A DNA stretch of 64,000 nt from Paenirhizobium naphthalenivorans (GTDB lineage: Bacteria > Pseudomonadota > Alphaproteobacteria > Rhizobiales > Rhizobiaceae): positions 124,001 through 188,000 of the forward strand of contig NZ_BJZP01000002.1 of assembly GCF_007992095.1 (NCBI RefSeq), in the 5' to 3' direction. The notes beneath the pieces are model-generated. The model was not told where the DNA came from and searched no databases. It worked only from the letters and a program-made list of their open reading frames with translations. Of this stretch, positions 17,062 through 26,043 are shown piece after piece. Position 1 is the first letter of the stretch. Each line of letters starts with the position of its first letter. Made by a program: the position numbers and the translations under genes.

Positions 17062-17415
17062 TCAAGCCGTCGGCTGCGGACCGAAGCGATTGTCACCCGG
17101 CTGGCTCGGCTGAATGTTGAAGTAGAGCAGCACGATCCAGCCGATCACAGGGACCAAAGCCAGAAGCAGCCACCAGCCGCTGCGGTCGATGTCATGCAGA
17201 CGGCGAACGCCGACGGCAAGCTGCGGCACCAGCAAAGCCAACCCCGCCAGCGTGTTGAGCACCTGCCCACCGAAAACAGCGCTGTCGATGAAACCAGTGG
17301 CGATATTGACCAGCAAGACAAACAGCGCGAACCACCAGAATTCCGAGCGTGCAGCCCGACCGGTGAACGTGGCGTATTTAGACAGAACGGTGCGAACGGA
17401 TCCCTGAAAGTCCAT
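17062..17415 (-). CDS. DUF805 family membrane protein
   Basis: 117 residues with the DUF805 hallmarks: TFTGRAARSEFWWFALFVLL at the first helix, then VGVRRLHDIDRSGWWLLLAL, and a C-terminal GDNRFGPQP tail. Three to four membrane helices in the inner membrane. The family's function is not known. A second, diverged DUF805 gene occurs at 50790. It is convergent with the DUF2202 gene and divergent from nothing obvious; likely monocistronic. Confidence 0.85.
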   Translation of the reverse strand: MDFQGSVRTVLSKYATFTGRAARSEFWWFALFVLLVNIATGFIDSAVFGGQVLNTLAGLALLVPQLAVGVRRLHDIDRSGWWLLLALVPVIGWIVLLYFNIQPSQPGDNRFGPQPTA

Positions 17416-17523
17416 GTGGCTTTAGCCCCGCGTAGACGAACAACAATAGAATTCCGTTTAGGTTAGATATGGATCCGCGACAATACAATGATGTGATGAC
17501 GTCAGAATTGGTCGATCACACCG

Positions 17524-18561
17524 TTACTCCACGTCCCAGAACAATGGAAACATCGGATCGAACACAGTCACGGACCCGGCCTCTGTCTCGATTTTTCCCG
17601 GGAAGGAAATGGCCTCTTCGCGCCTCACCAGCGTGATTGTCTCCTCGTTCGGCGCAAGCCCGTACCAGACCGGACCGTTGAGCGAGACGAAAGCCTCGAG
17701 CCTGTCCAGCGCATTCTCCTGCTCGAACACATGGGCCAGGCAGCTCATCGTGTTGATCGAAGTGTAGATGCCGGCGCAGCCACAGGCACATTCCTTCGAG
17801 GGATCGACATGTGGTGCAGAATCGGTGCCGAGGAAGAACCGGGGATCGCCGGAAGTCGCCGCCGCGCGCAGGGCCAGACGATGGCTCTCGCGCTTGGCGA
17901 CCGGTAGGCAATAATAGTGCGGCTTGATCCCGCCGACCAGGATCGCGTTACGATTGATGATCAGGTGATGGGTGGTGATTGAGCCGGCGATGTTCTGCCC
18001 GGCCGCACGGATATAGTCGATGCCGTCGGAGGTGGTGACGTGCTCCATCGTCACCTTGAGTTCCGGCAGGCGCCGGCGCAGTGGATCGAGCACCGTGTCG
18101 ATGAAGACCTTCTCGCGGTCGAAGATGTCAACCTCCGGCGTCGTCACCTCTCCGTGGACACAAAGCGGCAGACCGATCTTGGCCATCCGCTCCAGCACCG
18201 GCATGGCCTTGTTCATGTCGCGCACGCCGCCATGTGAGTTGGTGGTCGCCCCGGCCGGATAGAGCTTCACGGCGGTGATGAGGCCGCTCTTCTGGCCCTC
18301 CTCCACATCGTCCGGGTTCGTATCCTCTGTGAGATAGAGGGTCATCAGCGGCTGGAAGCGACCCCCTTTCGGCAACGCCGCCATGATACGCTCGCGGTAA
18401 GCGCCGGCGTCCGCAGTCGTGACGACGGGCGGCACGAGGTTGGGCATGATGATGGCACGGGCAAAATGCCGGCTGGTGTCGCCGATCACACCTTCGAGCA
18501 TCGCGCCGTCGCGCAGATGCAGATGCCAGTCGTCGGGACGGCGGATGGTGAGCGAACGCAT
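17524..18561 (-). CDS. pyrC: Dihydroorotase (class II, PyrC type)
   Basis: Cyclises carbamoyl-aspartate to dihydroorotate, the third step of pyrimidine synthesis. 345 residues, the length of E. coli PyrC. Metal and active-site elements are visible in order: the HxH pair in [12 protein letters not shown], the carbamylated lysine in [13 protein letters not shown], His in [10 protein letters not shown], His in [12 protein letters not shown], and the catalytic Asp in FLGTDSAPH. The ATG at 18561 has GGAGG upstream; an ATG 18 bases earlier overlaps that site and is rejected. Confidence 0.96.
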   Translation of the reverse strand: MRSLTIRRPDDWHLHLRDGAMLEGVIGDTSRHFARAIIMPNLVPPVVTTADAGAYRERIMAALPKGGRFQPLMTLYLTEDTNPDDVEEGQKSGLITAVKLYPAGATTNSHGGVRDMNKAMPVLERMAKIGLPLCVHGEVTTPEVDIFDREKVFIDTVLDPLRRRLPELKVTMEHVTTSDGIDYIRAAGQNIAGSITTHHLIINRNAILVGGIKPHYYCLPVAKRESHRLALRAAATSGDPRFFLGTDSAPHVDPSKECACGCAGIYTSINTMSCLAHVFEQENALDRLEAFVSLNGPVWYGLAPNEETITLVRREEAISFPGKIETEAGSVTVFDPMFPLFWDVE

Positions 18562-18630
18562 GGCGGAACCTCCGGGCAATGGGTCTTCAGCCCGCAGATA
18601 GCACGTTCCATGCGACCGTCAAACCTGCCT

Positions 18631-19716
18631 TTAGGCGACCTGGCTCGAAAGGGTTGCGAGAGTCTTTTCCGCTTCCTCCAACTGCTCCCGGCGATCGTTG
18701 ATCATGATCGCCTGTATTGTCGGCAGGGCCCGTTCGAAGGCGGCTACGCAGTCCGGATCGAACTGGGTTCCAGAACGGCCGAGGATATGCTCGACCGTGC
18801 GCTCGAACGACCATGCCGGCTTGTAAGGCCGTTCCGTCGTCAGAGCGTCGAAATTGTCGGCGATGCACACGACGCGGCCAGAGATGGGGATCGCCGTCGC
18901 GGCGAGGCGATTGGGATAGCCTTGCCCGTCCCAACGCTCGTGATGGCTGGCCGCGATCTCGGAGGCGAGCTGGAGCAGCGAGGAATGCGACCGAGCGAGA
19001 ATGTCGCTACCGATCTGCGCATGGGCCTGCATCTGCCGGTATTCCGCCTCGGTCAATCGGCCCTGCTTGAGGAGCACGGTGTCGGGCATCGCCACCTTGC
19101 CGATGTCATGCATGGGCGCGGCAAGACGGATATCGTTGCAGAGCTGCTCGGGCAGGCCGAGTTCCAGCGCGATCGCCTCGGAATAGGCCGCAACGCGCAG
19201 GGTGTGGCGCGAGGTTTCCGGGTCTTTGTAGCCGGCGGCGAGTGTCAGGCGGTGGATGATTTCCTGCTCGCGCTGGCGCAATTCGATTACGGCCCGATCC
19301 ACCTCGCGGCGCAGCCATTCGGCCTGATCGGCCAATTGCCGGCGGGCGCGGGCGAGCGACACGATATTCTGCACGCGCGCCTGAAATTCGACCGGATTGA
19401 TTGGCTTCGTCAGAAAATCGATGGCACCGGCATTGAGTGCCGCCATGCGCGTCGTCATGTCCTTGTCAGCGGTAACGAAGATCACCGGAACCTGAGCGTA
19501 TTTGTCGAAACGTACGATCTCGGTAAAGAGTTCGACACCATTGTAGACCGGCATCTGATAGTCGATGATCGCAATGTCGAATTCGAGTTCAGGAAGCGCG
19601 GACAGGACCGCATCAGGGCTTGAGAAGGCGAGGGCCTCGCAGTTCTCCAGCTTGCCGACGAGTTTCGTCAAAAGCTTCAGGTTGGTGCTGTTGTCATCGA
19701 CCAGCAATATACGCAT
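18631..19716 (-). CDS. Response regulator with HD-GYP cyclic-di-GMP phosphodiesterase output
   Basis: 361 residues. Receiver domain (residues 1-125) with acidic pair in LLVDDNSTN and phosphoacceptor Asp in IAIIDYQMPVYNG, conserved Thr and Lys (VTADKD, LTKPINP). A coiled-coil linker precedes the HD-GYP domain with HDIGKVAMPD, SHHERWDGQGYP and GRVVCIADNFDALT, all metal ligands present, so hydrolysis of cyclic-di-GMP is expected. The ATG at 19716 has GGAGGCGTCT upstream. It is the last gene of a four-gene operon, 17 bases after the hybrid kinase, whose Hpt domain is a likely phosphate donor. Confidence 0.92.
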   Translation of the reverse strand: MRILLVDDNSTNLKLLTKLVGKLENCEALAFSSPDAVLSALPELEFDIAIIDYQMPVYNGVELFTEIVRFDKYAQVPVIFVTADKDMTTRMAALNAGAIDFLTKPINPVEFQARVQNIVSLARARRQLADQAEWLRREVDRAVIELRQREQEIIHRLTLAAGYKDPETSRHTLRVAAYSEAIALELGLPEQLCNDIRLAAPMHDIGKVAMPDTVLLKQGRLTEAEYRQMQAHAQIGSDILARSHSSLLQLASEIAASHHERWDGQGYPNRLAATAIPISGRVVCIADNFDALTTERPYKPAWSFERTVEHILGRSGTQFDPDCVAAFERALPTIQAIMINDRREQLEEAEKTLATLSSQVA

Positions 19717-19733
19717 AGACGCCTCCTTCACTC

Positions 19734-21974
19734 TCAAGCTACCAGTTTGAATTTCAGGGTTTCGATTTCCCCGCTCAGTCTGTCGACGTCTGCGGCCGAT
19801 GGTCTTACGTTACGAAGCGCATGAGCCCTGTCAGCGATGTCATTCAGTCCGACATTGACCGCCGCGCCCTTGATCGTGTGCAGAGCACGATCGATCTTTT
19901 CAGGATCATGATTGGCTAGCGCGACATGCAGGTCCTGGATCAGGCCCGTCGCGTCATTGAAGAAGGATTCGACGAGCTCGCGGAACACGTCCTCTCCCAG
20001 GGCATCGACAAGCTCGGATTGACGCGCCTCGTCGAGGCCGTCGATCGCCAGCGCGGGAAAATCCACATTATCGATGATGATCGGCTCCGGCAGGCCGATG
20101 TCGTCTGCGGTCGCCCCACCTTGAACAGCGGCGGGTCCTTCCACGATTGCCACGATCACGTTGCGCAGCCTTTCCATGGTCACGGGTTTTGATTCAAAGC
20201 CCGCCATGCCGGCCTCGATGCAACGGCGGCGGTCGTCGTCAGAAGCATTTGCCGTCATGGCGATGATCGGGGTAGCTGCGCACCGACCGCCTTCGGCTAT
20301 GATACGGCGCGTCGCCTCGATCCCGTCCATGACCGGCATCTGCATGTCCATCAAGATGGCATCGAAATCCTGTTCCTTGGCAATCGACACAGCCTCCGCC
20401 CCATGCTTGGCGACGACCACATCCTGCCCCAGCCGATCGAGGAAACGAGTCGCCACCAGTTGGTTGACGTGGTTGTCCTCGACCAGCAGGATCTTGAGCC
20501 GTGGTAACGGCGTGTTGTCCTGGCCACCCAGCTGGCGACGGACTTCGTCCTTGCCCACGGCGACGACGCAAAGCTCGAACCAGAAGATGCTGCCGACGCC
20601 GACCGTGCTGCTCATCCCGAGTTCGCCGCCGAGCTTCTCGACGATCTGCTTGCAAATGGTGAGGCCGAGCCCCGTGCCGCCGTACTTGCGGGTGATCGAG
20701 GCGTCGACCTGTGAAAATGGCTTGAACAGCTTGGCCAGCCCGGCCTCGTCGATACCGATGCCCGTATCCTCGACCTCGAAGCGCAGCATCAGTTTGCCAT
20801 GCCGGTAGAATTCGCGAAGGCGAAGGGTCACGGTACCCTTGTTGGTGAACTTGACCGCATTCGACAGGAGATTGAGCAGAACCTGACGCAGGCGCGTAGG
20901 GTCGGTGCGCACATAGAGGGCGTCGAGCGAATCGGGAATGTCGAGCACGATGATGTTGCCGTGGTCATCGGCGCGGCCGCGGATGATGCTGACAGTCGTC
21001 TCCGCCAGCGCGCAAATATCCACGGCGCGCTCCTCAAGCTCCAGCTTGCCGTGCTCAATCTTGGAATAGTCGAGGATCTCGTTGATGACCTCCAGCAGCG
21101 CTTCTCCCGAGGACCGAATGGTCTTGACACTGGAAAGCGCATCGTCTGGGAGCTGGGAGAATTCCAGGATTTCCGACATGCCGAGGATCGCATTGAGCGG
21201 GGTGCGGATCTCGTGACCCATTGTCGCCATGAACTGGGACTTGGCCCTGTTACCGGCATCTGCGGCCTCGTAGGCTTCCGTCAGGCGCTGAGCCATACCC
21301 TCGAGTTCGAGGCCGGTCTTACGAACCGATTTCAGCTGCCGACGTAAAGTCACAACGAGGAAGACCACCGAGACCATGAGAAGAGCGAGCATGATTGCCG
21401 AGGTGCGCTCGAGCTCCAGAATGGTCGCGCGTGTGTCAGCCCTTTCGGCGCTAAGCCGCATGTTGGTGTGGACGAGTAGGTCCTCGGTCGTCTTGGAGAG
21501 CACTCCCAGCGCAGCATCAAGACTATCGAGCTCGGTTGTGTTCGGCATGCGTCCGGCAGCATAGGCGTCGAAGGTCGGCTGATAGCCTGCAACGATCGCC
21601 TCGATCTCGCCGAGCAACCGTAGGACTTTCGGATCGTCGGAGAAGTAATCGCCGAATTTCGTCTCCCTCGCCAACCGGGTGCGAGAGTAAAGGATGTCGT
21701 AACGTAACGAAAATTCGTCGAGCAGCGTCTTGCTCGGTGCCTGGCGGCGCAACTCGGCGAGGCTGTAGTCGAGCGCACGTGCCTCACGATCGAGCTGGTA
21801 AACCGACCAGACAGCGTTCTCACGAATACCGTCCTGCAGAGAGCGAAACTGGCGCGAGATGCCGACGAAGAGCACGATCAGCACGAACAGCAGAAGAGCC
21901 GACAACACCTGCAGGATCAGGGTGGTGCTCCCCGCCTTTCGCATCATACCGTCATTTCCGCTCAAACCTGTCAC
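19734..21974 (-). CDS. Hybrid sensor histidine kinase with receiver and Hpt domains
   Basis: 746 residues, a full phosphorelay in one chain. One membrane helix at about 20-43, an extracytoplasmic helical region of roughly 140 residues, a second helix (IMLALLMVSVVFLVVTLRRQ), dimerisation domain with the His in MATMGHEIRTPLNAILGMSE, ATPase domain (VLLNLLSNAVKFTN, DTGIGIDEAGL, YGGTGLGLTI), receiver domain with Asp in ILMDMQMPVMDG, and C-terminal Hpt with HTIKGAAVNVG. The start is a GTG whose GTGA overlaps the TGA of the preceding gene, strong evidence of translational coupling with the exported molybdopterin-domain-like protein. Presumably it reads a periplasmic signal through that protein (inference) and passes phosphate to the HD-GYP and CheY-like receivers. 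Confidence 0.92.
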   Translation of the reverse strand: MTGLSGNDGMMRKAGSTTLILQVLSALLLFVLIVLFVGISRQFRSLQDGIRENAVWSVYQLDREARALDYSLAELRRQAPSKTLLDEFSLRYDILYSRTRLARETKFGDYFSDDPKVLRLLGEIEAIVAGYQPTFDAYAAGRMPNTTELDSLDAALGVLSKTTEDLLVHTNMRLSAERADTRATILELERTSAIMLALLMVSVVFLVVTLRRQLKSVRKTGLELEGMAQRLTEAYEAADAGNRAKSQFMATMGHEIRTPLNAILGMSEILEFSQLPDDALSSVKTIRSSGEALLEVINEILDYSKIEHGKLELEERAVDICALAETTVSIIRGRADDHGNIIVLDIPDSLDALYVRTDPTRLRQVLLNLLSNAVKFTNKGTVTLRLREFYRHGKLMLRFEVEDTGIGIDEAGLAKLFKPFSQVDASITRKYGGTGLGLTICKQIVEKLGGELGMSSTVGVGSIFWFELCVVAVGKDEVRRQLGGQDNTPLPRLKILLVEDNHVNQLVATRFLDRLGQDVVVAKHGAEAVSIAKEQDFDAILMDMQMPVMDGIEATRRIIAEGGRCAATPIIAMTANASDDDRRRCIEAGMAGFESKPVTMERLRNVIVAIVEGPAAVQGGATADDIGLPEPIIIDNVDFPALAIDGLDEARQSELVDALGEDVFRELVESFFNDATGLIQDLHVALANHDPEKIDRALHTIKGAAVNVGLNDIADRAHALRNVRPSAADVDRLSGEIETLKFKLVA

Positions 21975-22480
21975 CGGATGACCTCGATTTCCTTGATCTG
22001 CCAGACCGAACGGCTGAAGTATCTCTCGCTGTAGAGGGTCGGATCCTGGTCGAAGGGATAGACCAGCATGGACGGCCCCTTCGTGCGCACGGTCATCACT
22101 TTTCCGTCGAGACGGGTGGCGAGGATGCTGTCAAGATCGCTGGCGTCGGAGAAAGGTACTTCGGCGGAATAGCCGTTGAGCGCGCGGATGATCAGGCGGC
22201 TGCCTTTGGCGCCGGCGGCTTTCAGCACCGCACGCAGAAACGGGCCGGAAAACTCGACTTTCCCTTGGGTCCAGGGGGTATCCATAAGCGCCTTTCGACC
22301 TTCGAGCCTGTCGAGCATCGACAGATCGAATTCGGCACGATTGTCGCCATTCGGTTCGGTGACGGCGCCGACCACCGTCAGGATGACGGGACCTCGTGGC
22401 ATCTCCAGAGCCCGCAGCGGAGCGGCTCCGGGCATCGCGGCCAGCAGAACAAGGGAGAGACATTTGACGCGTGTGATCAC
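21971..22480 (-). CDS. Small exported molybdopterin-oxidoreductase-like domain protein
   Basis: 169 residues. N-terminal signal sequence (VKCLSLVLLAAMPGAAPLRA) then a domain resembling the sulfite-oxidase/YedY molybdopterin fold: GPVILTVVGAVTEPNGDNRA at the start, FSGPFLRAVLKAAGAKGSRL and GYSAEVPFSD in the middle, a C-terminal PFDQDPTLYSERYFSRSVWQ. Homologues are often annotated as molybdopterin-dependent oxidoreductases, but at this length it cannot hold the whole cofactor site and the pterin-ligating Cys of active enzymes is not visible. Start GTG 22480 has GAGG about 8 bases upstream and lies 10 bases after the receiver gene. Sandwiched in a signalling operon and coupled to a sensor kinase, it is more likely a sensor accessory than an enzyme (inference). 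Confidence 0.7.
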   Translation of the reverse strand: MITRVKCLSLVLLAAMPGAAPLRALEMPRGPVILTVVGAVTEPNGDNRAEFDLSMLDRLEGRKALMDTPWTQGKVEFSGPFLRAVLKAAGAKGSRLIIRALNGYSAEVPFSDASDLDSILATRLDGKVMTVRTKGPSMLVYPFDQDPTLYSERYFSRSVWQIKEIEVIR

Positions 22481-22490
22481 GATCGACGCC

Positions 22491-22883
22491 TCAGCTGGCC
22501 CTGGCAGAAGGCTGCGCCTGCTGGCCCAGATAGGACGAAAGGAGCGAACGGAAGGCAACGGCCTCCACAGGTTTGGTGAGGAAGTCCGTCACGCCTCCTG
22601 CCCGGGCGGCATCGCGCAGGCCAGGTTCCTGGTCGGCAGTGACCATAACGACGGGGATCTTGTCATAGCGCGCCATCATGCGGATGGCCTTGACAAATTG
22701 CAGCCCCGTCATGCCCGGCAGCATATGATCGACGATTAGCATGCTGAAGAGCGTGTTGTGACAGACCTTCAACGCCGCAGACGCATCTGCCTCGATCCTG
22801 ATCTCCTCCTCAGTCACCTTCTTGGCGAGATGCTTGAGAATCATCGCGTTCGTCGGATTGTCTTCCACGATCAGGATGGTCAT
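22491..22883 (-). CDS. CheY-like single-domain response regulator
   Basis: 130 residues, receiver domain only. Acidic pocket in LIVEDNPTN, phosphoacceptor Asp52 in MLIVDHMLPGMTG, Thr in VMVTADQEPG and Lys in DFLTKPVEA, so phosphorylation should be possible. No output domain, so it acts by protein contact or as a phosphate sink. It is the first gene of the operon with the exported protein, the hybrid kinase and the HD-GYP regulator, all on the minus strand with gaps of 17 bases or less. Confidence 0.92.
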   Translation of the reverse strand: MTILIVEDNPTNAMILKHLAKKVTEEEIRIEADASAALKVCHNTLFSMLIVDHMLPGMTGLQFVKAIRMMARYDKIPVVMVTADQEPGLRDAARAGGVTDFLTKPVEAVAFRSLLSSYLGQQAQPSARAS

Positions 22884-23080
22884 ATCCGCTCTTCCTTCAC
22901 TGCAAACCGCTTACCCTGCAACAGTTTTTAGCAAAGGGAGCCTGAAATAGGCTGAACCATTTCGAATCAATTTTACCGACGGCGGCTTTAAATCCCTCTT
23001 AATTTTTAGCGGGGGCTAAAGCAGTTCACCACGGCGTCTTTGGGAAAGCCCATGCGCGTCTCGACTGGCGATCTTGCAGA

Positions 23081-23815
23081 TCAGCCTTCAAGCGCGCGCG
23101 AGATGCGGCGCGACAGCTCGACCGGGTCCTTTAGGACGATGGCGCGGCTGGTGCGCTCGATCAGCTGCTCCCGGATGAGCCGCGACATTTCCCGCGACAC
23201 AGTCTCGCGGCTCGAGCCGATGTGCTCGGCAAGCTCGGCATGGACAAGCGGCGGGGAGATGATCCGCTCGCCCTCACCATCAGCGCGCAGACGCGAGAGG
23301 CGCAGCAGCGCGTTATAGAGACGGTGCTTGGTGTCGAGGAAAGACAGTTCAGAGACACGCTCGTTCATCGACCGGATACGACGCGACAGAAGCTGCATGA
23401 GGGACAGGCAGACCCCTCTGCGCGACTTCAGGATGTCGTGGAAAACGGCATAGGGAATAACGGTGACGATCGCGTCGCTGACGGCCATCAGGCTCGCAGA
23501 GCGGGCCATTTCGTCGATCGCCGACAACTCACCCAGCAGATCTCCGCGCCGAAAGGTGCCAAGAATTGCTTCCTTGCCAACGGCAAAGCGCAAGACGGCA
23601 CGAATCTCGCCACTCTGCACGATGAATACGTCCTTTGACGTGTCCTCGTAGTCGACCAACGTCTCGCCGGCGCATAGATTACGCATATGACAACGCGCTA
23701 ACCAGTCATTATCTTCGGCAACGCTCAGGCTGGAGAATATCGAAGTGCCGCGCAGCGTGGAAAGACTGTGGGCGTTATTCTGCGGATTGGCTCCCACGGA
23801 CAAATGATGTTTCAC
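23081..23815 (-). CDS. Crp/Fnr-family transcriptional regulator
   Basis: 244 residues. Cyclic-nucleotide-binding fold (residues 25-145) retaining the Glu and Arg-Ser that contact the nucleotide phosphate in CRP (GELSAIDEMARSASLMAV), a long dimerisation helix (LMQLLSRRIRSMNERV), and a winged helix-turn-helix with recognition helix SSRETVSREMSRL. There is no N-terminal cysteine cluster, so it is not an oxygen-sensing FNR. Start is a GTG at 23815 with AAGAA-rich sequence upstream. It may bind cAMP or cGMP; no neighbouring cyclase is present. Confidence 0.88.
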   Translation of the reverse strand: MKHHLSVGANPQNNAHSLSTLRGTSIFSSLSVAEDNDWLARCHMRNLCAGETLVDYEDTSKDVFIVQSGEIRAVLRFAVGKEAILGTFRRGDLLGELSAIDEMARSASLMAVSDAIVTVIPYAVFHDILKSRRGVCLSLMQLLSRRIRSMNERVSELSFLDTKHRLYNALLRLSRLRADGEGERIISPPLVHAELAEHIGSSRETVSREMSRLIREQLIERTSRAIVLKDPVELSRRISRALEG

Positions 23816-23906
23816 TTTTCTTGTTCTTGCGACAATGATGGCGAGGTGAATACGATCGCTTCTTAAGCCGTGAACTATGAAAAGAGCAAGCCGGGTGCAG
23901 CCAAGA

Positions 23907-23933
23907 AACCTGCCGATGTATTACCGGCAGGTT
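23907..23933 (-). terminator. Terminator after the proline-racemase-family gene
   Basis: Perfect 9-base-pair stem AACCTGCCG / CGGCAGGTT (23907-23915 and 23925-23933), 9-base loop, 25 bases past the stop on the minus strand, followed by TCTTGG. It closes the leftward half of the pxp cluster. Confidence 0.6.
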
Positions 23934-23958
23934 AACGCCGAACCGCAAAATGAATCTA

Positions 23959-24999
23959 TTATCCGATCGAACCTGCCGACGGCCCCCACACGTCGGTAAG
24001 GGCAAAGCCATCCGCCAACGGATCGAAGGGGTCGAGCGCCACCTGGTGCAGGCCGAAGGTGAAACCGCGGCCGCTGATCGTCGGGATGACGGCGGGGCGC
24101 CCTGCTACCTGCGTTACCTCCTTTAGCCCCACCTCGAATTCGGAGCCAATGATCGAACGCGATTTCAGCACGTCTCCGACCTTCGCCTTGCCACGGGCGT
24201 GCAGGGTCGCAAGGTTGGCCGAATTGCCGGTCCCGCAGGGCGAGCGGTCGACGCGGCCGGGCCACATCGTGGTGCAGGTGCGGATCGCGCCATCCGGATC
24301 GACGTCGCGGAACATCACATAGGCGACGCCGGAGATCGCCGGAATTTCCGGGTGGACGACGGGAATGCGTCGATTGATCTCCTCCTTCAGGATCATACCC
24401 GCTTCGACCAGCCCACGGGCATTGGCCTTGTCTATCGAAAGTCCGACCTGACTGACATCGACCAGAGCGTAAAAGATGCCGCCATAGCTCAGGTCGAACG
24501 TAATTCGGCCCCATAGCTCGGTCTCGAGGCTGACGTCCAGCTCATGCACGAACGAGGGCACCATAGTGAGCTTGACCCGCTCGCAGCGGCCATCATGGCA
24601 AGTCGCTGTCGCGGTTACGAGACCGGCGGCGGTGTCGAGAACAACCGTGGTTTCCGGCTCGTTCATCTCGACGATACCGCTTTCGAGCAGCGCCGTCGTG
24701 ATGCAGATCGAGTTCGACCCGGAGCTGGCGTGGGCCTGATCCGGCTGGAGAATGACGAAGCCGGCATCGGCCTTCGGATTCTTGGCTGGCAGAAGCAGGT
24801 TGACCGATCCGATCGGAGCACCGCGCGGCTCGAGGACAAGAAAGCGGCGCAGCTCTTGGCCCTTGGGGTCGTTATTCAGCCAATGCAGCTGCTCGGCGAT
24901 CGTCTCACCCGGGATTTTCGGCACACCGCCGACAGCCACCTTGCCGATCTCGCCCTCGCAATGGACATCGATCAGCTGGAGGGTACGTTTCCATCTCAT
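23959..24999 (-). CDS. Proline racemase family enzyme with Ser/Cys catalytic pair (hydroxyproline dehydratase or epimerase)
   Basis: 346 residues of the proline racemase / 4-hydroxyproline epimerase / trans-3-hydroxyproline dehydratase family. The family uses two catalytic residues. The second, Cys in RSPCGTGNSANLA, is present. The first, normally Cys in MCGH, is Ser93 here (HASSGSNSICITT). Family studies link a Ser or Thr at this site to dehydration of trans-3-hydroxy-L-proline or to mixed activity rather than to simple racemisation, so the reaction is uncertain. It is the last gene of the leftward pxp arm, 24 bases after pxpC, which suggests its product or substrate feeds the lactam-processing proteins. 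Confidence 0.85.
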   Translation of the reverse strand: MRWKRTLQLIDVHCEGEIGKVAVGGVPKIPGETIAEQLHWLNNDPKGQELRRFLVLEPRGAPIGSVNLLLPAKNPKADAGFVILQPDQAHASSGSNSICITTALLESGIVEMNEPETTVVLDTAAGLVTATATCHDGRCERVKLTMVPSFVHELDVSLETELWGRITFDLSYGGIFYALVDVSQVGLSIDKANARGLVEAGMILKEEINRRIPVVHPEIPAISGVAYVMFRDVDPDGAIRTCTTMWPGRVDRSPCGTGNSANLATLHARGKAKVGDVLKSRSIIGSEFEVGLKEVTQVAGRPAVIPTISGRGFTFGLHQVALDPFDPLADGFALTDVWGPSAGSIG

Positions 25000-25023
25000 G
25001 GTCTTGCTCCGTCAGTCAGGAAT

Positions 25024-26043
25024 TCAGTTCTCGGTGCACCGTAGCGCATCCAGAAGCTCGGATTTCGCGGCATCCTTGCGGGCGAGCGCGGCAGAGGCGG
25101 CGGCGCGGTCAATCATCGAGCGCTGCGCTCTCAGCGCGGCCACCGCATCCTTGCGGCTCACCTGAGTGAAGCGCAACCGGCTGCCGACCGCCGCCTGGCC
25201 AAGTCGCCAAAGGTCGGCCTCGATGACGTGGGCGATCTTCGGATAGCCACCACAGGTATTGGCCTCGGCCAGCTGGATGATCGGCTGGCCCGACGGCGGC
25301 ACCTGTACGGTGCCAGGCATGATGCCATGCGAATGCAGTTCAAGCCTTTGCATGAGCTTGAGTTCGGGTCCTGACAGCCGGTAGCCTTGGCGATTGGCAT
25401 CCTCGGTAACCTGCCATGCGGCAGCTTCCAGGGCCGCGACCGCTGCCTCATTGAAGAACTCATATTCCGCGCCCGGCAATACACGGATCGGCGCATCCTC
25501 ATCCACATCTCCCGCAGCACGGCCGAGTTCCTGCGGATCGAGGCCGAAGCCACTCGGCAGGTCTGCCAGAGCCGCTGGACCAAAGCCGGTCTCCAGCCGG
25601 TCTCCGCGGCGCAGCCCCCTGCCCTCCAACCCGCCCCAACGGCTCTTGAGGTCTGTGGAAGCCGAGCCGAGCACGGTTTGGACAAGGATGCCGCCGGCAA
25701 TGGAAAGATAGGCACGAGCGCCCCGACGCGGCAGGCCGAGTTCCAGCACATCGCCGGAGCGGACAGGCAGCGCCCACCAGGACGGATAGCAAACACCATT
25801 GACCGTCATCTGAACATCGGCACCGGTAACGGCCACCAAAGCTGCGCGCTCGAAACGCAGCCGGAACGGAAAGATCGCCACTTCGATCGCGGCGGCGCCA
25901 GGATCATTGCCGACCATCCGATTGGCAAGTTCAAGGGCGGGGCCATCCATTGCACCGGAGCGAGAGACACCGGCATCAAGATAGCCGAGACGGCCCACAT
26001 CCTGCACGGAATTGGCCGCGCCTGTGGTCAGGATCTCGATCAT
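25024..26043 (-). CDS. pxpC: 5-oxoprolinase subunit C / KipA-type carboxyltransferase domain protein
   Basis: 339 residues of the KipA (AHS2) family: MIEILTTGAANSVQDVGRLG at the N-terminus, GVSRSGAMDGPALELANRMVGN, and the C-terminal GGYPKIAHVIEADLWRLGQ. In PxpABC 5-oxoprolinase it pairs with KipI, and in urea carboxylase the fused AHS1-AHS2 domain is the carboxyltransferase. The ATG overlaps the pxpB stop as ATGA, so the two are translationally coupled, as expected for subunits of one complex. Cytoplasmic. Confidence 0.9.
   Translation of the reverse strand: MIEILTTGAANSVQDVGRLGYLDAGVSRSGAMDGPALELANRMVGNDPGAAAIEVAIFPFRLRFERAALVAVTGADVQMTVNGVCYPSWWALPVRSGDVLELGLPRRGARAYLSIAGGILVQTVLGSASTDLKSRWGGLEGRGLRRGDRLETGFGPAALADLPSGFGLDPQELGRAAGDVDEDAPIRVLPGAEYEFFNEAAVAALEAAAWQVTEDANRQGYRLSGPELKLMQRLELHSHGIMPGTVQVPPSGQPIIQLAEANTCGGYPKIAHVIEADLWRLGQAAVGSRLRFTQVSRKDAVAALRAQRSMIDRAAASAALARKDAAKSELLDALRCTEN

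Noticed and set aside
18466..19623. Plus-strand frame of 385 codons opposite the HD-GYP regulator
   Set aside because: Shadow; the minus-strand gene has all catalytic motifs and operon spacing.
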